NCBI GenBank assembly: GCA_016784265.1
Contig: JADHUZ010000015.1
Location: forward strand, 1 to 11,094
Source: Fidelibacterota bacterium
Lineage (GTDB): Bacteria > Fidelibacterota > BS150m-G59
Length of the DNA stretch: 11,094 nucleotides
Direction of reading: 5' to 3'
Shown here: positions 1-8,343 of the stretch, in pieces
How the letters are laid out: every line of letters starts with the position of its first letter
How positions within the stretch are numbered: position 1 is the first letter of the stretch
Position numbers and translations under genes: made by a program
The notes under the pieces: generated by a model
Told to the model about the DNA's origin: nothing
The model's input: the letters and a program-made list of their open reading frames with translations, nothing else
The model's database searches: none

Positions 1-2
1 AT

Positions 3-1457
3 CAAAAAGCGTTGACGGAATATGTGGATCCGATTGACGCAGAAAAATTTGTATCTGCTGGTTTGGAAGAGATGATGAGCGTGCTTGATCCGTATTCGAT
101 TTTTATGGATGAATCGGATAAAGAAAATATGGAACAACTTTCCAGTGGAAAATATGGCGGAATTGGTGCGCAACTTTCGACTCGTGCGGACACGATTATC
201 GTCATCGCGCCGATGGAGGGCGCACCCGCCGAGCGAGTTGGATTGCACTCAAACGATAGAATAATTGCGGTGAATGATGAAAATATTGTTGGGAAAAAAC
301 TCAGCAAAGTCGCAAAACAGATTCGCGGAGAAAAAGGCACCGATGTCGAATTGACGGTGATTCGGCATGGATTTGGCGAATTGAATTTTACGATTACGCG
401 AGATGATGTGAAATTGATAAATATTCCGTATGCTGGTTTTGTGGATGATGGAATCGGCTACATTAGAGTTTCGCGATTTTCCAAAACGATGACGGCGGAT
501 TTTGAGAATGAATTGGAAAAAATGATTCCAGAACTGAAAAATGGCTTGATTCTCGATTTGCGCGGAAATCCGGGTGGATTGCTCAAATCGGCGATTGATA
601 TTTTGGATTTATTCATTCCAGAAGGTGAATTATTGCTCCAAACGCGTGGCAATCTTGATACAAAAATTAAAGAATATTTTAGTCAATCTACTCCGCTGAT
701 TTCTTCGGATTTACCTTTGGTCGTTTTAATTGACAAGGGAAGCGCGAGCGCGAGCGAAATTGTTTCCGGCGTTTTGCAAGATATTGATCGTGCCGTTATT
801 GTTGGCGAGCCATCGTTTGGAAAGGGGCTTGTTCAGCGTGTATTTCCGCTTGATAGAGACCATTCGATAAAACTCACCACAGCGAAATATTATTTGCCGA
901 GTGGACGGCTGATTCAAAAAATTGAATACAACGATTCTGCGGTGATTTTGGACTCGACGGAGCAGGAATATTTTTCAGAAAACGGCAGAAAAATGGCAAA
1001 CAAAGGTGGAATCGAACCGGATATCAAACTTGAATTTCCTGGTGGAAGCGCGCTGGCATTGCAACTTAATCAGCAAGGACTTTTTGAACGATTTCAGAAT
1101 AGGATTGGCGATGATTTTGATGCTGGGAAAATGTGGGATATTTTAGAAGATTCTGATTTCAACTGGCGCGATGAGCACAGTAAACATCTCAAATTTTTCA
1201 CAACAGAATTTGATTCGTTGAATGCCGACGACCAGAATGCATTGAAAATTTTAGAAGAGCGAATTGCGGAAAAACGATTGGAGAAATTTTCGGAAGAAAC
1301 TAACATTATCGAGCGAAATTTTTACCAAAATCTCTATCTCAATCGTGATGGGAACGAAGCGCGTTATGAATTTATGGTCAGCACTGACGAGTGGGTTTTG
1401 AAGGCGATTGAGATTTTGAAAGATGAGAAGAAAACCACAGAGCTTTTGCATCAATAA
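3..1457 (+). CDS. S41 family C-terminal processing peptidase (CtpA/Prc-like), 5' partial
   Basis: Serine protease of the S41 (tail-specific, carboxy-terminal processing) family, which cleaves substrates near their C termini, usually in the periplasm or cell envelope. The frame is open to the left edge, so the amino terminus, with any signal peptide, is missing. Numbering from the TTG at 12, a PDZ domain spans about residues 58-125 (MEGAPAERVG, NDRIIAVN). The protease core follows at about 145-310, with GYIRVSRFS, LILDLRGNPGG, the GSASASE box and GEPSFGKGLVQ. By alignment to E. coli Prc and algal CtpA, the catalytic dyad should be Ser246 and Lys271, with the usual 25-residue spacing. A charged, largely helical C-terminal extension of about 170 residues follows. 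The gene ends 51 bases before tRNA-Val. Family is certain; the natural substrate is unknown. Confidence 0.93.
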   Translation, partial: QKALTEYVDPIDAEKFVSAGLEEMMSVLDPYSIFMDESDKENMEQLSSGKYGGIGAQLSTRADTIIVIAPMEGAPAERVGLHSNDRIIAVNDENIVGKKLSKVAKQIRGEKGTDVELTVIRHGFGELNFTITRDDVKLINIPYAGFVDDGIGYIRVSRFSKTMTADFENELEKMIPELKNGLILDLRGNPGGLLKSAIDILDLFIPEGELLLQTRGNLDTKIKEYFSQSTPLISSDLPLVVLIDKGSASASEIVSGVLQDIDRAVIVGEPSFGKGLVQRVFPLDRDHSIKLTTAKYYLPSGRLIQKIEYNDSAVILDSTEQEYFSENGRKMANKGGIEPDIKLEFPGGSALALQLNQQGLFERFQNRIGDDFDAGKMWDILEDSDFNWRDEHSKHLKFFTTEFDSLNADDQNALKILEERIAEKRLEKFSEETNIIERNFYQNLYLNRDGNEARYEFMVSTDEWVLKAIEILKDEKKTTELLHQ

Positions 1458-1463
1458 ACAGTT

Positions 1464-1491
1464 TTGCTGATATTTGATTAAGTGGTAAATT
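1464..1491 (+). promoter_or_regulatory. Possible promoter for tRNA-Val (and perhaps thrS)
   Basis: TTGCTG (1464-1469) and TAAATT (1486-1491) are separated by 16 bases and lie just upstream of the tRNA, placing a transcription start near 1498. The boxes are only approximate sigma-70 matches in AT-rich DNA, so this is tentative. No terminator is visible between the tRNA and thrS, so the same transcript could continue into the translation operon. Confidence 0.3.
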
Positions 1492-1508
1492 ACGAGTCTG
1501 TTTTTTTG

Positions 1509-1583
<75 letters not shown>

Positions 1584-1636
1584 GACACGATGAAAACTGA
1601 TTTACAACATATTCAGAGGGATATTTTCCACATTCT

Positions 1637-3571
1637 ATGAACGAGATTTTTGTAACGGTCTCGCAGGGCGAGAAGCGTTCTTTTCCAATCCAATCTACAC
1701 CATTTGAGATTTTTCAATCGTTAGAAATTGACGATTTGCATAAAATTATTGCGGCTTCTGTGGATGGAAAATCATTTGATTTGCATCGCCAACTTGACAA
1801 AAATTGTGAAATTTCACCGATTTTTATGGATTCGGCAGAGGGGCACGAAATTATCTTACATTCGACATCGCATATTTTGGCACAAGCCGTCAAGCGATTG
1901 TTCCCGAAGGCGCAAGTTACGATTGGTCCTGCAATTGAAAATGGATTTTATTACGATTTTTCGGTCGAAAATCCATTTACGCCAGAAGATTTGAAATCCA
2001 TTCAAAAAGAGATGAAAAAAATCATCAAAAAGAAATATCGAGTTGAACGCAAGGAAATGGCGCATGATGAAGCGATCACACTTTTTGAAAAAATTGGCGA
2101 GGATTACAAAGTTGAAATAATTCGCGATTTGGAAGAAGATACAGTTTCATTGTATGAGCAAGATGATTTTTTGGATTTGTGTCGCGGTCCGCATTTGCCG
2201 CACACAGGACGAGTTCCAGCGTTCAAGTTGATGAGCACAGGAGGTGCCTATTGGCGTGGCGACGAAAACAACGAAATGTTGCAACGAATTTACGGCACGG
2301 CATTCCCGACAAAAGATTTGCTCAATCAATATCTCGAAAAAATTGAAGAAGCGAAAAAACGCGACCATCGTCGGCTTGGCAAGGATTTGGATTTATTTTC
2401 GGTAACCGAAGATGTGGGTCCTGGACTTGTGCATTGGCATCCGAAAGGTGCGCGAATTCGCTCGGCGATTGAGGATTTTTGGCGGAGTGAACATTACAAA
2501 AATGGCTACGAAATTTTGTATTCGCCGCATATTGGAAAAGCGAAATTATGGGAAACTTCCGGGCATTTGGATTTTTATCGCGATGGAATGTATGCGCCGA
2601 TGGAAATTGACGGAATGGAGTATTTTGTCAAGCCGATGAATTGCCCATTTCACATTCAAATTTACCAATCGCAAATGCGTTCGTATCGCGATTTGCCGTT
2701 GCGTTGGGCGGAATTGGGAACGGTTTATCGCTATGAAAAAGCGGGCGTTTTGCATGGATTATTGCGTGTGCGTGGATTTACACAAGATGATGCACATATT
2801 TTTTGCACACCAGAGCAAATCGAAGATGAAATTGTAGAGGTGATTCGATTTTCCAATTTTATTTGGAAAACTTTCGGATTCACGAAAATCAAGGCATATC
2901 TCTCGACTCGCCCAGAAAAGGCAGTTGGGGAAGAATCGCGTTGGGACCAAGCCACAAAATCACTCGAAAGTGCAATTAAAGCGGAAGGTCTGCCGTATGA
3001 AATTGACGAAGGTGGTGGAGCGTTTTACGGTCCGAAGATTGATTTGAAAGTTGAAGATGCAATCGGTCGCGAGTGGCAGATGAGCACGATTCAATTTGAT
3101 TTCAATTTGCCAGAACGATTTGATTTGTCGTATGTTGGAGCAGATGGCGAATTGCATCGTCCGTATATGGTTCATCGTGCGTTGTTCGGCAGTTTGGAGC
3201 GTTTTTTTGGAATTTTGGTGGAGCATTTTGCGGGCGCATTTCCGCTTTGGCTTGCGCCGGAACAAGTGGCGTTGATTCCGATTGCAGACCGTCATTTGGA
3301 GCATTGTTACAAAATGAACGATGAACTGAAAAAACACGGAATTCGCAGTCGCGTTGATGATGGCGGCGATAGAATGAATTACAAAATAAGAGTTGCACAG
3401 AAACAAAAAATCCCGATGATGCTTGTCGTAGGTGACCGTGAGATCGAAGAAAATGGTGCGGCTGTGCGATTACGAAGTGGCGACGATATGGGAACAATGT
3501 CGCTGGATAAATTTTTAACATATTTTGATAATCAACTAAATGAAGGAGCCCAAATATCGGCAAAAAAGTAG
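1637..3571 (+). CDS. thrS: Threonine--tRNA ligase
   Basis: Class II synthetase that charges tRNA-Thr with threonine in the cytoplasm. At 644 residues it is the normal full length (E. coli 642). An N-terminal TGS domain covers about 1-62. The editing (SAD) domain follows, with His75 and His79 in HSTSH and Cys182/His186 in CRGPH; this site removes mischarged serine. The catalytic core spans about 245-535, with the zinc ligands expected at Cys336 (MNCPFH), His387 (QDDAH) and His513 (VHRALFGS), each two residues after the E. coli positions. A C-terminal anticodon-binding domain with VGDREIEE completes it. The ATG at 1637 is the only start in the open frame after an upstream TGA at 1598. A purine-rich AGAGGGA lies about 15 bases upstream, rather far for a ribosome binding site. 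The 3' end overlaps the proposed infC start. Confidence 0.98.
   Translation: MNEIFVTVSQGEKRSFPIQSTPFEIFQSLEIDDLHKIIAASVDGKSFDLHRQLDKNCEISPIFMDSAEGHEIILHSTSHILAQAVKRLFPKAQVTIGPAIENGFYYDFSVENPFTPEDLKSIQKEMKKIIKKKYRVERKEMAHDEAITLFEKIGEDYKVEIIRDLEEDTVSLYEQDDFLDLCRGPHLPHTGRVPAFKLMSTGGAYWRGDENNEMLQRIYGTAFPTKDLLNQYLEKIEEAKKRDHRRLGKDLDLFSVTEDVGPGLVHWHPKGARIRSAIEDFWRSEHYKNGYEILYSPHIGKAKLWETSGHLDFYRDGMYAPMEIDGMEYFVKPMNCPFHIQIYQSQMRSYRDLPLRWAELGTVYRYEKAGVLHGLLRVRGFTQDDAHIFCTPEQIEDEIVEVIRFSNFIWKTFGFTKIKAYLSTRPEKAVGEESRWDQATKSLESAIKAEGLPYEIDEGGGAFYGPKIDLKVEDAIGREWQMSTIQFDFNLPERFDLSYVGADGELHRPYMVHRALFGSLERFFGILVEHFAGAFPLWLAPEQVALIPIADRHLEHCYKMNDELKKHGIRSRVDDGGDRMNYKIRVAQKQKIPMMLVVGDREIEENGAAVRLRSGDDMGTMSLDKFLTYFDNQLNEGAQISAKK
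3543..3548 (+). promoter_or_regulatory. Ribosome binding site for infC, inside thrS
   Basis: AAGGAG lies within the last codons of thrS, seven bases before an in-frame ATC at 3556. Its position decides the infC start: no other strong Shine-Dalgarno match lies near the later in-frame candidates, ATA at 3580 or GTG at 3607. Confidence 0.75.
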
Positions 3572-4065
3572 AAACTTACATAAATGAAGAAATATCAGCA
3601 GAAAAAGTGCGTTTAATTACTGTTGATGGAAATAGGATTATTAGCACGGAATCTGCATTAAGGATTGCCAAAAACAGAGGATTGGATTTGATACTGGTTT
3701 CGCCGGATGCTCATCCGCCAGTTTGTAAGATAGCGGATTACGGCAAGATGATGTATGAGCAGAAAAAACGTGAAAAAGAGAATAGGAAAAAACAGCACAA
3801 AGTTGAAGTGCAGGAAATCCGATTTCGGCCGAACGTAGGCAAGCATGATTATGAAAATAAATTAAATAAGATTAAGGAATTTTTGACAAAAGGTGTTAAA
3901 TTAAAGGTTACGGTAATGTTTCGGGGGAGGGAACTTGCGCACCCGGGACATGGCGCGGAGTTGTTAAAACATATCGTAGAAGATTGCGAAGAATTAATAA
4001 AATCTGCTGAATTTGAGAATTATACGGAAGGTTCTCGACGGATGCATTTAATTATACAATCATAG
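3556..4065 (+). CDS. infC: Translation initiation factor IF-3, proposed AUC start
   Basis: IF3 binds the 30S subunit, prevents premature 50S joining and checks start codon and initiator tRNA. The N domain contains INEEI and the signature KIADYGKMMY. A lysine-rich linker (EKENRKKQHK) leads to the C domain with EIRFRP and VTVMFRGRE. The first conventional start in frame is GTG at 3607, but it would cut off the conserved INEEI segment that opens the N domain. The frame extends upstream to a TGA at 3541. ATC at 3556, seven bases after AAGGAG, gives MGKKVETYINEEI and a 169-residue product, close to the family's usual 170-180. E. coli infC starts with AUU and is repressed by its own product through that codon, so a rare AUC start fits the family. 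It overlaps thrS by 16 bases. Product is certain; the start is strong inference. Confidence 0.93.
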   Translation: MGKKVETYINEEISAEKVRLITVDGNRIISTESALRIAKNRGLDLILVSPDAHPPVCKIADYGKMMYEQKKREKENRKKQHKVEVQEIRFRPNVGKHDYENKLNKIKEFLTKGVKLKVTVMFRGRELAHPGHGAELLKHIVEDCEELIKSAEFENYTEGSRRMHLIIQS

Positions 4066-4069
4066 GAGA
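4064..4069 (+). promoter_or_regulatory. Ribosome binding site for rpmI
   Basis: AGGAGA overlaps the TAG stop of infC and stands seven bases before the ATG at 4077. It selects that ATG over the out-of-frame ATG at 4073 and suggests translational coupling of L35 to IF3. Confidence 0.7.
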
Positions 4070-4076
4070 AAAATGA

Positions 4077-4277
4077 ATGCCCAAGATGAAATCGCATAGA
4101 GGCGCATCAAAACGATTTAAGAGAACTGCATCGGGAAAAGTAAAACGGATGCATTCTTTTGGTTATCACAAGTCGGAGCATAAATCAGCTTCAAGAAAAC
4201 GTCGTTTGAGAAAAATCACATTGGTTGAAAGCGGTGATTTGAAACGTGTGAAAACACTGTTGAGTAAAGTAAAATAG
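4077..4277 (+). CDS. rpmI: 50S ribosomal protein L35
   Basis: Small basic protein of the large ribosomal subunit. The product has 66 residues, typical for L35 (about 65). It begins [20 protein letters not shown] and continues with lysine- and arginine-rich sequence including the [12 protein letters not shown] segment, all family hallmarks. It lies between infC and rplT, the near-universal bacterial order. In E. coli and Bacillus, L20 represses this operon at the translational level; no leader structure for that was identified here. Confidence 0.97.
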   Translation: MPKMKSHRGASKRFKRTASGKVKRMHSFGYHKSEHKSASRKRRLRKITLVESGDLKRVKTLLSKVK

Positions 4278-4278
4278 C

Positions 4279-4283
4279 GGGAG
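4279..4283 (+). promoter_or_regulatory. Ribosome binding site for rplT
   Basis: GGGAG starts one base after the rpmI stop codon and lies seven bases before the rplT ATG. Confidence 0.6.
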
Positions 4284-4290
4284 AATATCT

Positions 4291-4635
4291 ATGCCAAGAG
4301 CAAACAGTTCGGTTCCACATCATCGTCGCCATCGAAAAATGATCAAAATGGCGAAGGGCTATTATAGCTCTCGTGGAAATCTATATGTCAACGCGAAAGA
4401 CACAGTTGAAAAAGCGTTGTTATATCAATATCGGGATCGCCGAAACAAGAAAAGGATGTTTCGTCGGCTCTGGATTACGCGGATCAATGCCGCCGCGCGA
4501 TTGCATGGAATGAGTTATTCGGTTTTCATGCACAAACTACAAGAAAACGATATTTCCCTTGATCGGAAAATATTGGCTCATCTGGCGGCAACATCACCAG
4601 ATGATTTCAAGGCAATTGTTGACGCAATAAATTAA
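4291..4635 (+). CDS. rplT: 50S ribosomal protein L20
   Basis: Early-assembling large-subunit protein that binds 23S rRNA and, in studied bacteria, also represses the infC-rpmI-rplT messenger. The product has 114 residues, a usual length (E. coli 118). The N-terminal extension is highly basic (HHRRHRKMIKMAKGYY) and is followed by the family motifs YRDRRNKKRMFRRLWITRIN and AAARLHGMSYS in the globular part. The opening MPRANSSVPHHRRH differs slightly from the more usual MPRVKRGVTARARHKK, with fewer basic residues at the extreme end. It starts 13 bases after rpmI and ends four bases before pheS. Confidence 0.97.
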   Translation: MPRANSSVPHHRRHRKMIKMAKGYYSSRGNLYVNAKDTVEKALLYQYRDRRNKKRMFRRLWITRINAAARLHGMSYSVFMHKLQENDISLDRKILAHLAATSPDDFKAIVDAIN

Positions 4636-4639
4636 TCCG

Positions 4640-5653
4640 GTGAACATACAAGTCCGGATCAAAGAAATACGCACGGAATTCGATAGTGAGTTCAGTGCGT
4701 GTTTATCTTTGGAGGATTTCAATAATCTTCAGCGAAAATATTTGAGTCGTAAGGGGATTGTTGCATCTCTATTCAAAGAAATTCCAAAACTGAGCGCGGA
4801 CGAAAAACGCAGTGCTGGCAAGCACTTAAATGTGCTTCGCAAATCAGTTGAAGAGAAAATTTCTGAGGCAATTCAATCATTTCAAAAGAAAAAGAAAATT
4901 GATTTGTCAATGGATGTATCGCTTCCTGGAACTCCCGAAATATACGGCAATAAACACATATTATCTCAAGTAATGGATGAAATAAATTCCATCTTTAACG
5001 AGATTGGATTTTCGGTGGAAACGGGCCCAGAGGTTGAAACGGATTTTAACAATTTTTCATCACTAAATTTTCCGGAAAATCATCCTGCTCGCGATATGCA
5101 GGATACATTTTTTATCACAAAAGATGTGCTTTTGCGAACGCATACATCGTCAGTGCAGATTCGTGTGATGATGGACAAAGAACCTCCTTTGCGATTTATT
5201 TCACCAGGGCGTGTTTATCGAAATGAAGCGATAAATGCACGAAGTCATTGCATGTTTCATCAGGTTGAAGGGTTGTATGTGGATAAAAATGTTACTTTCG
5301 CAGAATTGAAGGGAACGGTCGAGTATTTTTGCAAACGGTTTTTCGGGAAAGATGTTGCATTGCGATTTCGTCCGAGTTTTTTTCCGTTTACAGAGCCGAG
5401 TGCAGAAGTTGATATTTCTTGTTTTCTCTGCGGTGGTTCCGGATGTCGAGTTTGCAAACACACTGGTTGGCTCGAAATTCTCGGCTGTGGAATGGTTGAT
5501 CCGAATGTGTTCAAATCAGTCGGATTTGACCCTGAGAAAATCACAGGATTTGCCTTTGGAATGGGTGTTGAGCGTCCTGCAATGCTGAAATACGGAATCA
5601 CAGATATTCGTATGTTTTGGGAGAATGATATTCGGTTTTTACACCAATTTTAA
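4640..5653 (+). CDS. pheS: Phenylalanine--tRNA ligase, alpha subunit
   Basis: Catalytic alpha subunit of the alpha2-beta2 PheRS that charges tRNA-Phe. At 337 residues it is close to the E. coli length (327). A coiled-coil N terminus (about 1-90) that contacts tRNA is followed by the class II core. Motif 1 lies around DEINSIFNEIGF, motif 2 around GRVYRNEAINARSHCMFHQ, and motif 3 around GFAFGMGVER. A cysteine-rich segment CFLCGGSGCRVCKHTGWLEI is seen in many bacterial PheS proteins. The start is a GTG four bases after rplT, with no good Shine-Dalgarno sequence, so it probably depends on coupling. The GTG gives an N terminus (IKEIRTEF) matching the family. One oddity is Pro313 directly after GMGVER, where Leu or Ile is usual. 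pheT follows after six bases. Confidence 0.97.
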   Translation: MNIQVRIKEIRTEFDSEFSACLSLEDFNNLQRKYLSRKGIVASLFKEIPKLSADEKRSAGKHLNVLRKSVEEKISEAIQSFQKKKKIDLSMDVSLPGTPEIYGNKHILSQVMDEINSIFNEIGFSVETGPEVETDFNNFSSLNFPENHPARDMQDTFFITKDVLLRTHTSSVQIRVMMDKEPPLRFISPGRVYRNEAINARSHCMFHQVEGLYVDKNVTFAELKGTVEYFCKRFFGKDVALRFRPSFFPFTEPSAEVDISCFLCGGSGCRVCKHTGWLEILGCGMVDPNVFKSVGFDPEKITGFAFGMGVERPAMLKYGITDIRMFWENDIRFLHQF

Positions 5654-5659
5654 TCGCTT

Positions 5660-8044
5660 ATGAAAATTTATTTACCATGGCTTAAAGATTATATTCGGTT
5701 TGATGATTCGCCAGGCGAGTTAGCAGATAAACTGACACTTCTGGGCACAGAAACTGATTATCATCTTGCTCAAAAAACCTTTTTTTCAGATTTGCGAGTG
5801 GCAAAAGTAATTTCTTCAAAAAAGCATCCGAATGCCGATAGATTAACGCTTTGCAAGGTTCAAACAAAAGATGGCGAGTTTGCAGTAGTTTGTGGTGCGC
5901 CAAATGTTCGCGATGGAATGAAAAGTGTTTTTGCACCGATTGGTACGCAACTTACGCCAAAATTCAAAATTGAAAAGCGAAAGGTGCGCGGAGAAATATC
6001 CGAAGGAATGCTTGTTGCAGAAGACGAAATTGGACTTTCCGATGACCATTCTGGAATTATCGAATTGGGTGAGAATGTTGCATTAACAAAAGATGTTACA
6101 GAGATTATTGCTGAAAATGCGACAATAGAAACGGATGTAACGCCTAATCGCCCGGATTGTTTGAGTTATTTCGGAATGGCGCGCGAAACGGCAATTTTGA
6201 ACAATACAAATTTTTCAAAACCGGATACGAAATATCCGGAAACAGGTGCACCTATCGGCTCAGAAATCAAGGTTAAAATCGAAAATCCAGATGATTGTCC
6301 GCGCTATGCTTGTCGAATTGTTGAGAATGTAACGATTGCGCCATCGCCAAAATGGTTGCAAAACTATCTTGTAAAATCTGGCATTCGTTCGATTAACAAT
6401 GTAGTTGATTTATCCAATTTTGTGTTGCTGGAAACGGGACAGCCGTTGCATACTTTTGATTTGGATTTGATAAAATCTGGAGAAATTCATATCCGTCGCG
6501 CAAAAAATGGTGAAAAATTTCTTGCACTCGATGAAAAAGAATATGAACTAACTGCCGACAATTTGATGATTTGCGATGGCGATTTGCCCGTTGCAATCGG
6601 TGGCGTGATGGGTGGCGAAAAATCAGGTGTGTCGAAGAATACAACGAAGATTTTGATTGAATCTGCTTATTTTGCTCCCGGCATCATTCGGAAAAGTTCA
6701 AAAATTTTGGGACTTGCTTCTGAATCTTCAAAGCGTTTTGAGCGCGGTGTAGATCCGGAAGGTGTGATTTATGCGCTGGAGCGACTCGCGCAACTTCTCG
6801 TTCAACACGCAGGTGGCACGGCGCGGTCTGGTAGAATTGATGAATATCCGAATCCGATTGTTCCGAATCCTATTGAATTTCGTATTTCGCGTGCAAACCG
6901 GATAATTGGTGTGGATTTCACAATGGAGCAAATTCATGAATATTTTAGGAAATTGGAATTTACTGTCGAGAAAGTTTCCGATGATATGATGGTCGTGAAA
7001 CCGCCGACATTTCGTCCTGATTTGGAACGCGAAATTGATTTGATTGAAGAAGTCGTTCGATTGTATGGAATGCAAAATGTCGAATCTGATTTGACTGTAA
7101 ATTTTCATGTGCAATTTAGAACTTCGGAAGAAAACTCGATTGTTGATTCGGTGAAACAACGCATGTTTGGTGCTGGATTTGATGAAACTTATACTGTCAG
7201 CATGGATCGCGAAACTGCGGATTTACGCACATTCGTTCGTGGTAGTTCGGTGCCGATAAGCAATCCGCTTTCCAGCGATCTCTCGCACATGCGACAATCT
7301 ATCTTGCCGGGATTATTGCGGGCAATTTCATTCAATTTACGCCGCCAGCACAGCGATATTAGATTTTTTGAAATTGGGACTCTGTTTGAATCGGATAAAA
7401 AATCAGAGACGCTTGCTCGTGAATATCAAGCGTTTGCCGGAGCAATTACTGGAAATTATTTGATGGAACATTGGTCAATAGAACAGCCAATTCCAATGTC
7501 GCTTTTTCATCTCAAAGGTGTTCTTTCTGGCCTGTCGGCATTTCAGAATAATTCTTTTCAAATGCTCTCCGCGACGCCTGATGAATATTGGCAGGCTAAA
7601 ATGGAAATCCGTCATGGCGATGAAACTGTTGGAATTTTTGGCATTTTGCGCGCAGAATTGCTGGAATCCTATGATATTGATCAGCAAGTTTTTGCTTTTG
7701 AAATGAATTTTGATCAATTTAAGAAATCTGCGGTTGATGTGCGTCGTTTGAAGCATATTTCCAATTTTCCGTTGATTAATCGGGATTTTTCTTTGGTTTG
7801 CGACAGATCTATTCCTGTGGGGAATATGTTAAATTTGTTTAAATCTTTAAAATTTTCCTGTGAATACCGAGTTGAATTTGTGAAATATTTTGAAGGTGGT
7901 TCTGTGCCTGATGGAAAAGCGAGCCGCTCATTTCGGTTCTATTTTCGTGGAATTGGTAAAAATTTAACCGATGCTGAAATTGATGGATTCATGCGAAAAA
8001 TTTTGGCTGTGGCGGAAAAAGATTTTCAAGTTGTGCTACGATAA
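5660..8044 (+). CDS. pheT: Phenylalanine--tRNA ligase, beta subunit
   Basis: Beta subunit of PheRS, which forms the tRNA-binding and editing parts of the heterotetramer; editing hydrolyses Tyr-tRNA-Phe. At 794 residues it matches the usual full-length bacterial form (E. coli 795). The order is intact: N-terminal MKIYLPWLKDYI, an EMAP-like tRNA-binding domain at about 40-150 (HPNADRLTLCKVQ, VVCGAPNV, KVRGEISEGML), and the B3/B4 editing region at about 210-385 (SINNVVDLSNFVLLETGQPLH, GGVMGGEKSGV). The B5 domain follows at about 405-480, then the catalytic-like core, and the C-terminal anticodon-binding FDX-ACB domain at about 700-794 (FPLINRDFSLV). The ATG is six bases after pheS with no clear Shine-Dalgarno sequence, consistent with coupled expression. 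Confidence 0.98.
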   Translation: MKIYLPWLKDYIRFDDSPGELADKLTLLGTETDYHLAQKTFFSDLRVAKVISSKKHPNADRLTLCKVQTKDGEFAVVCGAPNVRDGMKSVFAPIGTQLTPKFKIEKRKVRGEISEGMLVAEDEIGLSDDHSGIIELGENVALTKDVTEIIAENATIETDVTPNRPDCLSYFGMARETAILNNTNFSKPDTKYPETGAPIGSEIKVKIENPDDCPRYACRIVENVTIAPSPKWLQNYLVKSGIRSINNVVDLSNFVLLETGQPLHTFDLDLIKSGEIHIRRAKNGEKFLALDEKEYELTADNLMICDGDLPVAIGGVMGGEKSGVSKNTTKILIESAYFAPGIIRKSSKILGLASESSKRFERGVDPEGVIYALERLAQLLVQHAGGTARSGRIDEYPNPIVPNPIEFRISRANRIIGVDFTMEQIHEYFRKLEFTVEKVSDDMMVVKPPTFRPDLEREIDLIEEVVRLYGMQNVESDLTVNFHVQFRTSEENSIVDSVKQRMFGAGFDETYTVSMDRETADLRTFVRGSSVPISNPLSSDLSHMRQSILPGLLRAISFNLRRQHSDIRFFEIGTLFESDKKSETLAREYQAFAGAITGNYLMEHWSIEQPIPMSLFHLKGVLSGLSAFQNNSFQMLSATPDEYWQAKMEIRHGDETVGIFGILRAELLESYDIDQQVFAFEMNFDQFKKSAVDVRRLKHISNFPLINRDFSLVCDRSIPVGNMLNLFKSLKFSCEYRVEFVKYFEGGSVPDGKASRSFRFYFRGIGKNLTDAEIDGFMRKILAVAEKDFQVVLR

Positions 8045-8055
8045 CTCAAAATTTT

Positions 8056-8061
8056 AGGAGG
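8056..8061 (+). promoter_or_regulatory. Strong ribosome binding site for zapA
   Basis: AGGAGG, a full anti-Shine-Dalgarno match, stands six bases before the zapA ATG at 8068. It is the best ribosome binding site in the window, in contrast to the weak ones before pheS, pheT and folD. Confidence 0.75.
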
Positions 8062-8067
8062 TTCGAT

Positions 8068-8337
8068 ATGGGTAATGTGGTAAAAGTCAGTATCTACGGG
8101 CAGGAGATTTTAGTTCGTGGGCAAACGCGAGAAGATACTATTGTCAAAATCGCGAAATATGTGGATGAGAAGATCTGGGAAGTGGAAGATGCGTTGGGAA
8201 AATCTCAGCCTGCAATACGAGTTGTGATTCTTGCGGCGATGAATATAGCCGGCGAAATGATGCGGGGAAATCAAGACCACAGCAAAGAAATTGAGAGAAT
8301 TGACAAACTTATAGCCGAAATTGACACTGTTCTGTAG
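8068..8337 (+). CDS. zapA: Cell division protein ZapA
   Basis: ZapA binds FtsZ and promotes bundling of FtsZ filaments at the division ring. The 89-residue product shows the family plan. An N-terminal beta-rich part (VKVSIYGQEILVRGQTRED) is followed by helix starts with IVKIAKYVDEKIWEV, then a long helix containing the conserved VVILAAMNIAGEMM stretch, and a C-terminal coiled-coil-like tail. Placement directly after pheT is a common context for zapA in several phyla and supports the call. The stop is six bases before folD in the same frame, so the two are very likely cotranscribed. Confidence 0.9.
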   Translation: MGNVVKVSIYGQEILVRGQTREDTIVKIAKYVDEKIWEVEDALGKSQPAIRVVILAAMNIAGEMMRGNQDHSKEIERIDKLIAEIDTVL

Positions 8338-8343
8338 ATTCAA

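Noticed and set aside
2960..3563. Overlapping minus-strand open frames of 148 and 153 codons within thrS
   Set aside because: Both are shadows of the catalytic and anticodon-binding regions of thrS, in different frames and with no family features.
3607..3609. GTG as the infC start
   Set aside because: It lacks a Shine-Dalgarno sequence and removes the conserved INEEI region of IF3.
4073..4075. ATG four bases before the rpmI start
   Set aside because: It is in another frame and would not give L35; the ATG at 4077 starts the conserved MPKMKSHRG sequence.
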